From Mermis nigrescens (Eukaryota > Nematoda > Enoplea > Mermithida > Mermithidae), in assembly GCA_036768485.1 (NCBI GenBank), contig JAVLUZ010000533.1, positions 248,001 to 312,000 of the forward strand: a DNA stretch of 64,000 nucleotides, in the 5' to 3' direction. The notes under the pieces were generated by a model that had not been told where the DNA came from, made no database searches, and was given only the letters and a program-made list of their open reading frames with translations. The first letter of the stretch is position 1. Each line of letters opens with the position of its first letter. Below are positions 1 through 11,037 of the stretch, one piece after another. A program made the position numbers and the translations under genes.

Positions 1-182
1 TCCAGATTTAATATTATTTGCATTAATTAAACCGTAATTTATGCACGCAGGTAGTTGTTTGGGTATTGTTCGGAATTATATAATGTATGTATCAAAAAAT
101 TTTCTCGTGTAATTGAAGAATAACACGTGTGTTTTGATGTCGATAATTATTTGCCCATTTTTTCGTTTGATGACAAATAAAG

Positions 183-217
183 TTTTGATTTGATTTGATT
201 TGATTTGATTTGATTTA
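183..217. repeat. (TTTGA)n pentanucleotide tract
   Basis: About seven tandem copies of TGATT follow an AT-rich leader and precede a fragment of reverse-transcriptase coding sequence. Short tandem tails like this are usual at the 3' ends of CR1/Jockey-type non-LTR retrotransposons, so it may be the tail of an older insertion. That origin is inferred. Confidence 0.8.
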
Positions 218-224
218 TCTTCAT

Positions 225-345
225 AGCAATTCATCCTATCTTGAACGCCTGAAGCTTCTTAACCTACCTTCTTTAGAACTTCGTCGTCTTTACATATGTC
301 TATGTCTGATGTATGACAAGACAAGAACAAGAAAAGAAACGGACA
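225..345 (+). pseudogene. Non-LTR retrotransposon RT fragment, + strand
   Basis: On the + strand this reads SYLERLKLLNLPSLELRR followed by YICLCLMYD. The same peptide closes the reverse-transcriptase frame that lies on the opposite strand at 447-1076. The fragment is too short to function and is in inverted orientation to its partner, so this end of the window holds rearranged pieces of one retrotransposon family. Confidence 0.75.
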
Positions 346-446
346 ACTGGTAACGTAAGTTTACGACTGTTAACTGATCGGGTAGTGCCTTGACTAAAAA
401 TGAAAAATTCATTAGCATCAATACAAGATAAACCATTAATAATTTG

Positions 447-1076
447 CTACATGAGACATAGACATATGTGAAGACGACGAAGTTCTAAAGAAGGCAGGTT
501 AAGAAGCTTTAGGCGTTCAAGATAGGATAAATTGCTATTAAAACCAAAAAGACGTTTAGTAAATTTACGCTGAACATTTTCAAGACGATTTATATCATTT
601 GCATAATATGGATTCCATACAGAAACAGCATACTCAAGCATAGGTCTTACATAAGTAGTATAGGCCCTAACTAAAATATCTTTATCACGAGACAGAAAAG
701 CTTTGTGTATTAGAAAACAACGAGGAACAGCTTTTTTAATTATGTGATTTAAATGTTCCTTACAATTGAGATTGTGGGAAATATAAACACCCAGATAACG
801 AACGGATTTAATATCATTTGGAATATTTATATTATTCAAAGAATAAAGCTTTTTCGGATTATTTTTACCAAGATGTAAAACTGCACATTTTTCCGAAGCA
901 ACAGGAAGTTGCCAATTTATAGACCAAATATAAATATTGTCCAGATCTTTTTGTATTAAATGATTATCAGAAGATGGACCAAAGATTTTGACATCATCGG
1001 CAAAGAGGTAAATTTTACTGTATAATGGTTTATCTTGTATTGATGCTAATGAATTTTTCATTTTTAATCCCGGCAT
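447..1076 (-). pseudogene. Partial non-LTR retrotransposon reverse transcriptase
   Basis: A 209-codon open stretch on the minus strand. It contains the catalytic box YLFADDVKIFG (the F/YxDD motif of reverse transcriptases) near its start, then the downstream region usual in Jockey/CR1-type elements (YLGVYISHNLNCKEH, a VRPMLEYAVSVWNP block and NVQRKFTKRLF). The endonuclease domain and the fingers/palm upstream of the FADD box are missing, and the C-terminal tail is on the opposite strand at 1081-1250. It is therefore a truncated, rearranged copy and not a working element. Confidence 0.85.
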
Positions 1077-1080
1077 AACC

Positions 1081-1250
1081 CGATCTGAAAACCGTCTTAA
1101 ACTTACGTTACCAGTTGTCCGTTCAAATGCTCACCTCAACGATTTTTCCCAACGCTACCTCAAAATTTGGGGCTCCTTACCTGATTATGTAGTCGCTTCT
1201 CCTAACGTTTGTTCGTTCAAAAAAGAGCTCCTAAACATTGATTTTACAAT
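1081..1250 (+). pseudogene. C-terminal tail of a non-LTR reverse transcriptase
   Basis: The + strand reads NRLKLTLPVVRSNAHLNDF, then SQRYLKIWGSLPDYVVASP and FKKELLNIDF. This is the typical end of Jockey/CR1-type ORF2 proteins (an R-x-W-x-x-LP block, then S-x-FK-x-x-L). It abuts the minus-strand RT fragment head to head, which indicates an inversion or two independent insertions. Confidence 0.7.
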
Positions 1251-1260
1251 TTTATTGTTG

Positions 1261-1924
1261 GGGCATACCTGATTGTATCACTTCCGTGATCTGTATGTCC
1301 TTTTGTTCAGTCGCTGTTTTATCATGTATTTGTGTTTTATCAAATTTCGTGTATTTTTCTGGACAATAAACATTTTCTTGTTTAAAAAAATAAAATAATC
1401 GAGTTTGCAAGAGATCGCAGCAAGTATAAATGGAACACGTGATGCGACGAATTTTCACGATTATCGCACGATTTTTTGCGGAAAGTATAATCAAACAGTG
1501 TGATGCGTTAATTCGCATGATTTTTGCAGGATGCGCTATCTTTAGAAAAAGTCACGTCAAATCATCCTGCAACGCGATCTTGTGTGAAGTATAAATACGG
1601 CTTAAAACGCTCAATGTTCTGTCACTATACAGCCTAATAGCTTATTTTGCATTTGTGGCTTTTTTAAAGGTTTTATGAAGAAAATGAGATCCGAGCAAGA
1701 AGCGAGAATACCATAAATTTTCTGGTGATGATAACAAATTTTGGTGATGAACTTTGGCAATTTAGATTTAGAAAAATTTAGAAAAATATGTTAGCTGCGC
1801 TACGCTGGTCGAAACGTGCCAATCTGATTATTCTATTAATAATAATATAATAACACTAATACTTTATTCGAAAAAAACAAGGATAAAACAAAGTCGCAAG
1901 GAAAATAGCATAAGGTAAAATGCG
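1261..1924. other. No gene recognised
   Basis: AT-rich sequence with short open frames on the minus strand that lack recognisable motifs. A degenerate hairpin-rich stretch around 1400-1600 repeats GCACGATTTTTGC-like words. Nothing here supports a coding assignment. Confidence 0.5.
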
Positions 1925-2215
1925 AAAGGTCCTGGAAACACAGGTGAATAATTTTTTTAATAAGTATATCTCTGTTTGGAATCACTTACCTGATTTTGTA
2001 GTTTCTTCCCGTAAGTTAAATATATTCAAGTCTAGATTAATTGATGTCAACTTATCCAAATTTATTTGAGGGCGAGCTTGAATCGTCATTTTTATGACTC
2101 GCTCGTCGCCTTATGCTGTACGTTTTTTTATTGACCGTATGTTTTATTACTCTCTTGCATCCTTTGTAATTGTCGCGTTTTCAGCAATAAATTATTTCAG
2201 TTCAATTCATATTAT
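1925..2215 (+). pseudogene. 3' end of a second non-LTR retrotransposon
   Basis: The + strand encodes NNFFNKYISVWNHLPDFVVSS, then FKSRLIDVNLSKF and a stop. This is the same C-terminal motif (W-x-x-LPDxVVxS, FKxxL) as the tail at 1081-1250 but a clearly diverged copy. The following 3' untranslated part (about 2080-2205) recurs at 49063-49182, with matching CTCGCTC, TGCTGTACG and TTATTACTCT words, so this family is dispersed in the genome. Confidence 0.65.
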
Positions 2216-3394
2216 TGAATAAATAGTTGACGTGCTTTTTAGAGGCCTTTTGAGGTAACAACTACCTGCTGATGTACCCGGTGATTTTCATTCAAGTAAT
2301 GCAAGAAATAACCAATCCTAAAATTGAGGTTTTTGCTGGGGACTTTTTGTGAATTTTGAGGTTTTTATAGGGTTTCCTGAGCTGATTGGGTTTTTTTGGG
2401 GGGTTTCTGAGCTAAAAATTCGGGATTTTGGAAATGGTCACTTGGCAACCCTGCACAAACTTATAAAACCAGTGTGTATGTGCCGGATCAACGTAAGTAG
2501 GTAGATATATCCGTAATCACACCCTTATCCAGCATTTTCATTTTGTTTGGGGGGGTGCACGACCAAAATTTTTTGTAAAAGGAGTTAAATGATGAATTTT
2601 AATTTGGAAATTTTGCTTTCCGGGTGTAAAAGGGCCAACATGGAAAACTGCGTACAGCAGCTATGACTTCTTATATATTAGTTATTTTGAAATAAAACTT
2701 TGCGACGTTAAAGGTTAGCCACTTGTCTACCTTAGCTGAAAAAATAGCGTCCTTACGTTGCTTTCTTAAGCAAGGAGGGGTGTTTTTTTAAACTTTTTAG
2801 TATTCCATGTTAGATCCAAGTTGGGTCAAACATGGAAAATTTTTTTAATCGCGAAAATTCTCTGAAAGCTTCAAAATAAGCTTCCCGACAGTCGAAAATA
2901 CCTGTATAAACAAAAAACAAAGTGGCATCAATATATCCTCGCTCTGTACAACAAAGCAACAAATGTGAATGTATTGATGCCTCCGAAATCTAGCGAATAC
3001 TGGTTTCTTTGATACGTTGATACAAACTAGTTGATTGAGGCGGCGCACAAGCATGAAAACAACCCATCTAAGTTGAGCAACTATCAACGATTACAACCGA
3101 ATTTAATAAACGAAAATGGACTGTTCCAAGTTGGACCCGGGTCTGGTCAAACATGGAACACCTTACCAAATTTATAAAAAAATGGACCACAAAGCCATGC
3201 AAAAGGAAGTTTATGCATAGGACACGGTAAAACAAAGCAGAACAACGAGATTATTTACCACCGGCTATTGATCCAGCGCATAAACCAAAGTAGAAAGGCT
3301 GATTTGGGTCGAATTGAAACCATCGGGTAAAGAAGCTTCTTAAATCCATTCAGAACATTGTCGCGTTTGAGCCTAATTGTTCGATTGTTACCTA
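2216..3394. other. No gene recognised
   Basis: No conserved coding signal was found. The sequence has G-rich patches near 2390 and 2550 like those at the borders of MITEs elsewhere in the window. The short frames have no domain. Confidence 0.4.
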
Positions 3395-3557
3395 ACCTTA
3401 AAACGTTGCTATCTTTACCACACATGCGCCCATGCGCCCAAACGCTTGGGAAACGCTGTACCCTAATGTTAAAGACATTGCTATCTTTATCACATATATA
3501 TGCGCCCAGACGCTTAGAAAGAAGGTATATATACCCTAATGTTATAGATTTTTTATC
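3395..3557. repeat. Degenerate minisatellite, first block
   Basis: Units of roughly 70-75 bp contain the words ACATGCGCCCATGCGCCC, a GGGAAACGCT-like segment and CCCTAATGTTAAAGA. The same array resumes at 3949-4137 after an inserted element, so the two blocks were one array. Short frames here, with HPCAQTPGK-like words, are products of the repeat and not genes. Confidence 0.7.
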
Positions 3558-3565
3558 TTGACCAC

Positions 3566-3940
3566 CATACATGCACAGCATGGGAATTCTAGGGTGGGGT
3601 GAAATTATAAAGTGCTATGTTTGGGTCCAAAAATGGTAGGTACGCGTCAAAAATATCGTTTTTAAGCGTTTCTGACGATGCTCTATCTTATTAGAGCATA
3701 AAAACACAAAAATTTCGAAAAGAACAGATCAGTCGGAACAAATTGAATAAATTATAGTCAAAACATGTGTATAATGGCGCGGAGTGCCGAAAATTTGACA
3801 CTTTTGAGCAAATTGATAGCTAAATACGCTTAAAAAAGCATCCTTTCTACAAATTTCCAGAAAATTCTGGGAACTTCTAAAAAATCGCTAATTCTGGGGT
3901 GGGGGTGTGAAAATTTTTCTGGGAGGGAAGATCATGTATG
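3566..3940. mobile_element. hAT-like MITE, family C (CATACATGCACAGCATGGG), copy 1
   Basis: The element begins CATACATGCAC and ends GATCATGTATG, so its tips are inverted repeats. It is flanked by TTGACCAC (3558-3565) and TTAACCAC (3941-3948), an 8-bp target-site duplication with one mismatch. It has no transposase frame and lies inside the minisatellite. Related copies are at 34292, 39700, 55295 and 57313. Confidence 0.8.
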
Positions 3941-3948
3941 TTAACCAC

Positions 3949-4137
3949 ACATGCACCCATGCGCCTATGCGCCCAAATACCCGGAAAAAACTCTAGTCTA
4001 ATGCTAACGATTTTTCTATCTCCACTACATATGCACCCATGCGCCCAAACGCCTGGAAAAATGCTATACCGTAATGGTAAAGATGCTTCTATCCTTACGA
4101 CATGCGCCCATGCGTCCGAACGTCCAAAAAAGCCATA
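3949..4137. repeat. Degenerate minisatellite, second block
   Basis: Two to three further units of the array at 3395-3557, each with CATGCACCCATGCGCC and a following CCC-AA-GCC segment. Continuity with the first block is broken only by the MITE at 3566-3940. Confidence 0.65.
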
Positions 4138-4639
4138 CCCTAACGTTGGTATGGGAGCTTTTTCTGGGATGCCATCTCGGAAACTCGATGATCTAAAGCT
4201 AAAAATGCCATGCCACAAAAGTTGTATGGTCTAACTTGGAACACTATGTGTTCCATCTTCGACAAACACGACACATTTGAGTAAATGATAACTAATAAAG
4301 AACATGAAAAATGCATTTGATATTCTGGTAGAGCAGACAAAACTATGTTGGCGAACAAGATTCAAGAAATATACAGCAGCTGAAAGCCAAGGTTTTGACA
4401 AATGAAAATATGAAAAAAGCGCTTCAACCTACTTTGAGAGAACAGTGCACTGCACTCAATTACATTAATACGTTCAAATCTTGGTGGTTAACAAGGGTAG
4501 ATTGGTATCTCGCATCTGTAAAAATTGGAATTAAAAAAGTAATTCAATCGTTAGATGTTGCTGTTTGTATGAAATGTGTTATATTTTAGACACTGTTCTA
4601 CGTTGGTCCGTTTACCCTACTTTAGATGCGGTGAGAATC

Positions 4640-5290
4640 CAATGGAAATCATCTCCTTTAGGGTTGGGGGTCTAGTGTGGCACGCTTAAGCACCCTCCTC
4701 CATTGGGGTCCAAGGCAGAGCATGGAAAATTTTTCGAGAAGAATACTTCATTTTTAAGTCGTAGCGTCAGAATTTTTACAAAATCAGCCGAATCACGGTC
4801 CTGAATTCACTCTGACAATGGTCAAAGTTCATAAGCAAATTCATAATCAAGCATGTATCCAGGGGATAGAGGGCCATCCCCCTCCCCCAAAATATAATAG
4901 CAGAATGGTTTTTCCTTTAGTCCCCTTTGCCTTTTTAGCCGAAAATCGCAAGAAATTTTTGGCGCATTGCGCTACATTTTACAATTATAGGTAATTAGAG
5001 TCTATTATGTCACAAGCGCGCGGTTCAAACACTCAATTTTTTGTTTTTAAACAATCTAAAGCGTATTTTGCATCTGTGTCTTCTGTTCACAGGTTTTATG
5101 CAGAAGATGAAATTTGTTTGAGATGACAATGATAATGAATTTGCTGATGAATTTTGACCATTTTTTGGATGAATTCAGACGCGTGATTCAGCTTATTTTG
5201 TAAAATTTTCACATTACGACTTGAACTCGAAGTGCTCTTCTTTACAAGATTTTCCGGGGCTCTGCCCCTTACCTTTCTCAAGGGGGCTCA
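4640..5290. repeat. Dispersed repeat shared with 49.2-49.6 kb
   Basis: This stretch (CTCCTTTAGGGTTGGGGGTC, then TTACAAAATCAGCC, then the block GCATCTGTGTCTTCTGTTCA with GGTTTTATGCAG) matches 49280-49600 in the same order, partly inverted. The GCATCT / TTTTATGCAGAA block also recurs near 12910, 44870 and 50715. It carries no gene and looks like an old dispersed element. Confidence 0.6.
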
Positions 5291-5666
5291 CTCTGTTGAA
5301 CATAGTTCCTGGTTCTTATTACAAAGTATGTAATAAAAATTGGTAACTATGTTTATTGACGGTGAAAAGGTCGGATAGTCAGAAGCTGGAGAATAGGCTC
5401 AGTTTTCAAAATGAAATTAAAGAAAGGTGCATGCTCTAGACGAAAAGTACAAGAAACACTACAAATTGTTTACATTTTTCTTGATAAACACTTACAGTTT
5501 TCGGTGTAGATACGTCAGCCTTAGGCAGCGCCGGTATCATATGTAATTCGTGTCTTTGCTGCTAATATGTTCTTATTTTTCATAGTTTGCTAATATCGCT
5601 ACGTGAAGAAAAACTAATCAATGCAATAATCTGTCGCAATCATTGCAACCAAGCTGGCGTAATGAA

Positions 5667-5876
5667 ATGAATGCTCCTTCGCAAAACTGGAGTCTTGCGC
5701 ATGATTCGGAACTTTTGTCAAAAATAGAGGCTTCATCAAGAAATATTATCGAATCAATCAGAACAGCTCGCGATTCTACGAATTCTCTAATAGCGGATGT
5801 TCGGCGGACTGGAATTTCACTTGAAATCGTTTCCAATGATTTTTCATGCTTATCTCTTGGACAGTACATTGAAAAT
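5667..5876 (+). CDS. WASHC2: WASHC2-like exon, N-terminal head (WSLAHDSELL...QYIEN)
   Basis: The frame reads MNAPSQNWSLAHDSELL through to NDFSCLSLGQYIEN. It matches the FAM21 head (human has a QSWSLA...LL segment and a NDF.ML.N.QFIEN segment) in order and spacing. The exon ends at AAT|GTAGGC, phase 0. The start is uncertain. The frame is open upstream to 5607 without an ATG, and PSW upstream of this Met resembles the family's PW-containing leader, so an earlier exon may supply the true start. A splice acceptor TTTTTCATAG ends at 5585, but a TGA at 5604 lies in this frame just after it, so ATG 5667 is the simplest start if 5586-5666 is leader. An out-of-frame ATG is at 5621. Confidence 0.8.
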
Positions 5877-7594
5877 GTAGGCTTTTTGTGATAGACTTAA
5901 ATAATTTCACAAGGTGGGTATCTTAATTTCCGCACATAGGCAAAAGTTTTGCTGAAATGCGTTTAGTACGATCAATCTTGTATTTAGCGGGAGAATTTTC
6001 TTAAAATTTTTCAAAAAATGTGCTCATTTATTGCAGTAAACAGGAAAATTTGAAAACAGGATAAAGAATAGCCAAAGATTACTAAAGTTGCTGCTTTCTA
6101 TCCGTTTATATTAAGCATGTGGTGAAACACTCGTACAATGCTAAGTCAAAGAGACAACTGTTTAAAATACTTTGCTTTCACTAAAGAATTCATTGTGAGA
6201 AGCACAAAATCTTTGCTGCGCCCAAAAACTATATTTCTGGCTCAAGAAATGTTAGTAGACTGCTAAGAAAGTCAATAAGTGTGATCGATGAGTGGTGAAA
6301 AAATTGAGAAAATTCGACAGACAAATGTAGAAAATGCGTATCCATTCTTTATCTTGTCACCTATCTTGGGCCGACAGGAGGGACGGCCGTCCCGTGCTAA
6401 ATCCGCCCCTGATTAATGATGAAGTCATATGATTTTACTAGAACTAATCACAATAAAACAGGGGACAATGTTTTGCTGCCATGGGCTTTTTGTACGCATG
6501 TGTCGGCCATGAAGTCCACATTAAGGATAGTTGCCGTTAAGTGAAGGGCCTTTAGTCTTCAAACTGTCATTGAGGTTTTTATTCGTAATTATACAACAAA
6601 ACTCGAAATTGAATGTAAAGCATACTGTCTTACTCGTAGTTTGCTAATATGGCATTCGCATCCATTTTCATCTGCGTTTTTATAAGTCTAATAAATTTTT
6701 TGTTTTCCTGTAAAAGTTATTTAATGCCATAGTTGTGATGTGTAAATTTAGACCACGTATAGTTTGTTAATTAAGACCGCAAAACTAAAACAGCTCAGCG
6801 CATAGATCGACACTGAAGCGGAAACGGCGAGGTAAGGGGTTGGGTGAAATTTGGAGCGGTCACATGGGTCTCCTTATTTAAATTATTCAAAGACCTGCTT
6901 TTGACCATTGTTGATAAAAATAACTCAAGGTGTTTGATCAGTGATTGTTCATATACACAAATTTATAGAAAAATTATTATTCTTAGAGTAAAATGACCAA
7001 GTTGTCGAAAATTTGAGTATATAAATAAGTCAGATTTTCTAAATTGTGTTCGAAAATTTACTATCTATATGTACCTTGCAGGCTTACATCTCCAGAAATT
7101 GCACAATGCTATCTGTTTTTGAATTTAAGAGAGAATATATAGTTCCCTATCGCTCTTCTCTATGCCCAAATGTGAAAGTCTTAACGCATAAGTCTGTCGT
7201 ATTTTTAATAATTTTTGCATTGCATGGGTTGTCATTTTAGATTGCTTCGTCCGTTCATTGTACATATATAGTTTTTTTTGCCATAGAGAGTTTACGAGGA
7301 TGATGCAGCTGTCTGTACACATCGAGCAAAGTCGGATGCACCTGTGGTATTTAAGTATAATGTTCATAATATATATGTGCTTAAGTGTCCAAAATCGATT
7401 TTTCACGAAAAACGCAAAATTGCATTCATACTATTACTCGTATTTTGTAAATATTAAACAATGATACGTAACTTTGGGCTAATACTTAATATTTTTGTCT
7501 TCCCTGTGCTTATAGTTAGATTCAAAAAGTATCGATATTGCTGATATTTAAATAGGTTTTCTCTCAATCTTGATAGATACTTTTACTGATATCA
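5877..7594 (+). other. Intron of WASHC2-like gene, unique sequence
   Basis: No conserved exon was found. The segment that joins the two head exons in other species (starting VYDEE in human) should lie in this intron or the next 5 kb but could not be identified. A fragment at 6375-6411 (ending AAATCCGCCCCTG) resembles the outer end of hAT-type MITEs. Confidence 0.4.
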
Positions 7595-7602
7595 CATCAG
7601 AT

Positions 7603-8774
7603 CAGTGTTTTTTTGCACAGTGCAAACTTTTTTAGGCCCGTGCAAAGAAAAAATTTGGTGATTTTTGCACGGTGCAAAGAAAAATTTGGGCAAAAATAAT
7701 GTAAAATATGTCGATTTTTGAACTCCCAGGTCACTTTAAAATCAAATTTTCAAAAAATTTTCGGCGCTTCGCGCCGGATAACACCAAAATATCTTATTTT
7801 CTTTCCAGCGCGGGAACTGAGTTCAATTTTTCATCCTATTTTCATTTCTGATGCAGACAGGCTTATTCTACTTTGCGTATTCCATTACCGAATTAGGAAG
7901 ACGTGGATCTTGTTTTAGCTTGTTTTACTTTTTTCAAAGGTCATCCAATTTTAAAAGTGCAAATGAGCACTTTTTGGAAAAAATGCAAAGATTTTCGGTA
8001 CTAGTGCTTGATGTCCCATGCCTTTTTTCGACGTTTTCCCTTAATGTAGTAAATTTATAGACCAGGTTAAACGAATCATTAGGTTTTTGTTTTACTTTAC
8101 AGTGCCTACAAATTGTTAATTAAGTTTTCTGCGTCATGTTAATAGGTAATTACGCTATTTTTCCATTTTTTGCTCATGCCATTTTCAGAGCTTTCATATT
8201 TTTTTAAACAGGATTTCGATAATTATGACGATTGAAGCCCTATTTTAATTTTAGCATTACAGTGTTGTTGTGTACACATTTTTCAGTGCTAGAAAGTGAA
8301 AAATCTGAAGTGCTTTTTGGAAAATCCCAATAAAGTTTCGCGCTTCGCGCGACTTCTTCAATTTTATAGATATTTTCAGCATAAATATTTCAAGTAAAAT
8401 TTTACATTTGATCATTTTTAAGATTTTCTGGCTCGAAAATAGGAAAAAAATTTTCGCGCTTCGCGCGACTTATTATATTTATCCACTTATAACATGAATC
8501 GCTAGAAAAATATGTCATTTTATTTTTTGAGCATTAAATTCGTGCAGAAACTATTAAATGTGCTGAAAATTTGTTACAGAAATCGCAAATCTGTCGTTTT
8601 TCTCAGGGTAAACATTGTGTGAAAGATATAACGGCTAAACCTAAAGTATCCTACCGCGCGAAGCGCGGAAAATTTTTGCATAAAATACATTGTACAAAAA
8701 AATTTTCGGTCGTGCAAAAGGATTTTAGGAGGTTTTTTGCACGGTGCAAAGGGGCCCGTGCAAAAAAAACACTG
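7603..8774. mobile_element. Non-autonomous hAT-like element, 1.17 kb, copy 1
   Basis: The ends are CAGTGTTTTTTTGCAC and GTGCAAAAAAAACACTG, perfect inverted tips. They are flanked by an exact 8-bp duplication CATCAGAT (7595-7602 and 8775-8782). These are the classical signatures of hAT elements. Only short frames occur inside, so transposition would need a transposase from elsewhere. A second copy in the opposite orientation lies at 27421-28593 and is nearly identical in the parts compared by eye. The element contains four GCGCTTCGCGC-type hairpin words. Confidence 0.93.
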
Positions 8775-8853
8775 CATCAGATCACATTGCGTCGATAGAA
8801 AAATGTATCCTTATAAGTATGCCTTGATTTATTACCGAACATACATATCTATC

Positions 8854-8880
8854 ATAGGTAGCGCGTTAGCGGGTACCTAT
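8854..8880. repeat. Covarying hairpin, copy 1
   Basis: The palindrome TAGGTA-GCGCGTTAGCGG-GTACCTA is followed by TAATACAC. Related palindromes with the same flanks are at 9776, 19881 and 63233, in either orientation. Confidence 0.6.
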
Positions 8881-8889
8881 AATACACCT

Positions 8890-9060
8890 AAGTACCACGT
8901 TTTTTTGTATTCGGCAAAGATATTTCCCGATGTACAAAGACTTTTTGGACCGTCTTTGTACATGTGCAAAGATTTTTGAGAAGACAAAAACTGCAAAAAG
9001 GTTTGAAATTCGCGAAAATTCGAAATGAGTAATTGTGTGTTCTATATATCTTTATAAATT
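8890..9060. mobile_element. Truncated copy of the CACGG-TTTTTTGTATTCGG MITE
   Basis: Matches the left end of the intact element at 26476-26924: a GTATTCGGCAAAGAT tip, the GTACAAAGACTTTTT inverted words and the TAATTGTGTGTTCTATATAT block. The similarity stops near 9060, so the right part has been lost. Confidence 0.7.
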
Positions 9061-9119
9061 CGTTATTCTGACGTTACGGAGATCATTTTTAAAAAAGAAT
9101 GACCATACCCAATGCTTTT

Positions 9120-10440
9120 AACGGATAAGTGCATCACAGTGTAAGTTTTACACTTGTGCTAATAACGCAATATTGTGTGTATAGAAACAAAATAAACTAG
9201 GAAGTGTAACGCATAGGTCAGGGCCCATTTTAAGCATAATCAGCAGGTACCGACTACTTAGCGGAATAGCTAAAAATTTCTTCTTTTCCTCGAACCCTTT
9301 GCACTAAAACGATCACAGGTCAAGGAATATTAGGTTAAAAAAGAACAAAAATGGTTTCGAGATATTGTAACCCTCTACAATAATAAACCAAATGGACTGT
9401 ACAGAAACCAAATTGAGTAAGGTAAGCTTTAGGACACGCAATGAGTAAAAACGTATACTTTACTTTTTTGTGCAACATTTATTGAGTGTAAAGAAATTTT
9501 AATATCAGATTTGTAATCTGCGATTCAGGGGCAACATTTAAAAAATTGGCCCTTCGCAGATTATTTGATATCTCGATTCACACTTTACACAGTCATTGCT
9601 AACTAGATATTGAGTGTAAACAAATAAAAAATAATCAACATGGAGTTTTTTAATTATCTATCGATTAAAAATAAGCGCCCCTCCTAGGTGTGTGCCGTTG
9701 TTGCTGTGAGGGGGACACAAAATTCAAACACGCTGTGATAAACATATAAGAAAAAAGGATGGCAGAGTATATTACAGGTAGCACTATCGTGCTACCTATG
9801 ATAAAGTATTTTCTAAGGGATACACGTCACACAGCAAATTGTGTTTATTTACATCAATATTTAGCTTTTTCGAGAGGTGTAAAGTCAAAAATTGGGTGTG
9901 TTAACTGTGTTTCTGTCTTGTTTTTTCTGCCAACTTCTCCGGTTATGAGTCTGGACATGATCTCAAGTCTTAAAATCTACCAGGAATCAAACGTTATACG
10001 CCAGTAGGGCACGTTTGTTAATACACTCAACTGGTGTAAAGTGGTTTACATCTAATATTTATTTGTCTTCAAGCCATTGTGGAGACTTAATTTTTCATGA
10101 ATGTCGATCGTAATATCAGAGTAATATCAGAATTACGAATCTGACTAAAACCTTTACACTCGGTGGTTGTGTGAAGTTTACACCGCAAATTAACTTCAGT
10201 TTCAGAACCTTGTGGAAGCTTATTTTTTCAAAATGTCCTACGTAACGTTAGAATTACGAATCTGACTGTTGGTTTTCTCTACACCCAGTAGTTGTGTAAA
10301 GTTTACATTTAAAACTAGCTCTAGTATCAGAGCGTTGCAGGAGCTTTTTTCAAAATGTTCCATTTAACGTCAGGATTACGAATCTGAGCGTTAGTGTTCT
10401 CTACACCCAATAGTTGCGTAAAGTTTATGCTGAATACCTT
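9120..10440. repeat. GTGTAAA-rich repeat block with ~120-bp tandem units
   Basis: The words GTGTAAA and TTTACAC recur throughout. From about 10020 to 10440, three units of about 120 bp each carry ATTACGAATCTGA and TACACCCA-TAGTTG-GTAAAG. The region 17.8-19.86 kb is an inverted relative: a GAGTCTGGACATGATCTCAAG word at 9945 pairs with its complement near 18720. No coding function is supported for the short frame at 9759-10007. Confidence 0.65.
9776..9797. repeat. Covarying hairpin, copy 2
   Basis: A perfect stem AGGTAGCAC / GTGCTACCT around a TATC loop. Compared with the copy at 19881, a G-C pair of the stem has become A-T on both sides while the flanks TATCAT and GTAATATAC are kept. Confidence 0.65.
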
Positions 10441-10500
10441 TGATCTGTTTAAATAAGGTGAGGTTGTTTTGTTTAAAAAAGATAATACTGATGTTCAGGA

Positions 10501-10927
10501 CATACATGCACATAGGGAGGGTGAGAGAGGTATTAATTACCCACTGAAGGGTTAGCCGGACAGGTACTGTCCGGCGATTTTGAGCTGATGGAACGTTCTT
10601 TGCATCATTTTCGAGGTCAAAAGCAGTAAAAACGTCAAAAGTTTCCAGTTGCTTCGCGCCAGATTAGTACATTTATGTACTTTTTACTCAAAAAGCGTCC
10701 AAAATTGATCAGTTTTGCATTTTTTAGTGTTAAAAGTGATATAATGCAGTCAAAATGGACTAAAAATGCTTTTAAAATGCGAGATTACAACGAAAAAACG
10801 TTTTATAATCTATTTTGACCATTTTTATCGTTGAAACAGCAAACAAATCGTGAACATTAAATTTACTGTTTTGGATTATTTGAGATTTCACCCCTTCCCC
10901 TGCCGACCCTGACCTTGTGCACGTATG
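10501..10927. mobile_element. hAT-like MITE, family D (GTGCATGTATG), copy 1
   Basis: The tips are CATACATGCAC and GTGCACGTATG. The flanking 8-mers are GTTCAGGA (10493-10500) and GTTCAGAA (10928-10935), one mismatch. Inside lie the family words GTACTGTCCGGCGATTTTGAG and CCCCTGCCGACCCTGACC. Other copies are at 22780, 35805 and, more diverged, about 58630. Confidence 0.82.
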
Positions 10928-11037
10928 GTTCAGAACAATATTGTTTTCCGAATTCTTGGACTGCTGTAATTATTGTGGCATGTTACCGTATGTTTACTGA
11001 TTGATTTACGAAAATCATGCTAATTAAAAGTAGGGTA

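Noticed and set aside
3877..4234. Overlapping frames with HPCAQTPGK-like peptides
   Set aside because: Produced by minisatellite units. The peptide repeats follow the DNA repeat on both strands.
7046..7464. Overlapping short frames on both strands
   Set aside because: No conserved motif, no splice context and no similarity to the FAM21 segment expected in this intron.
8854..8895. Helitron 3' end (hairpin followed by CTRR-like CTAA)
   Set aside because: In the other copies the hairpin is followed by different bases at the CTRR position, similarity continues past it, and no TC 5' end was found.
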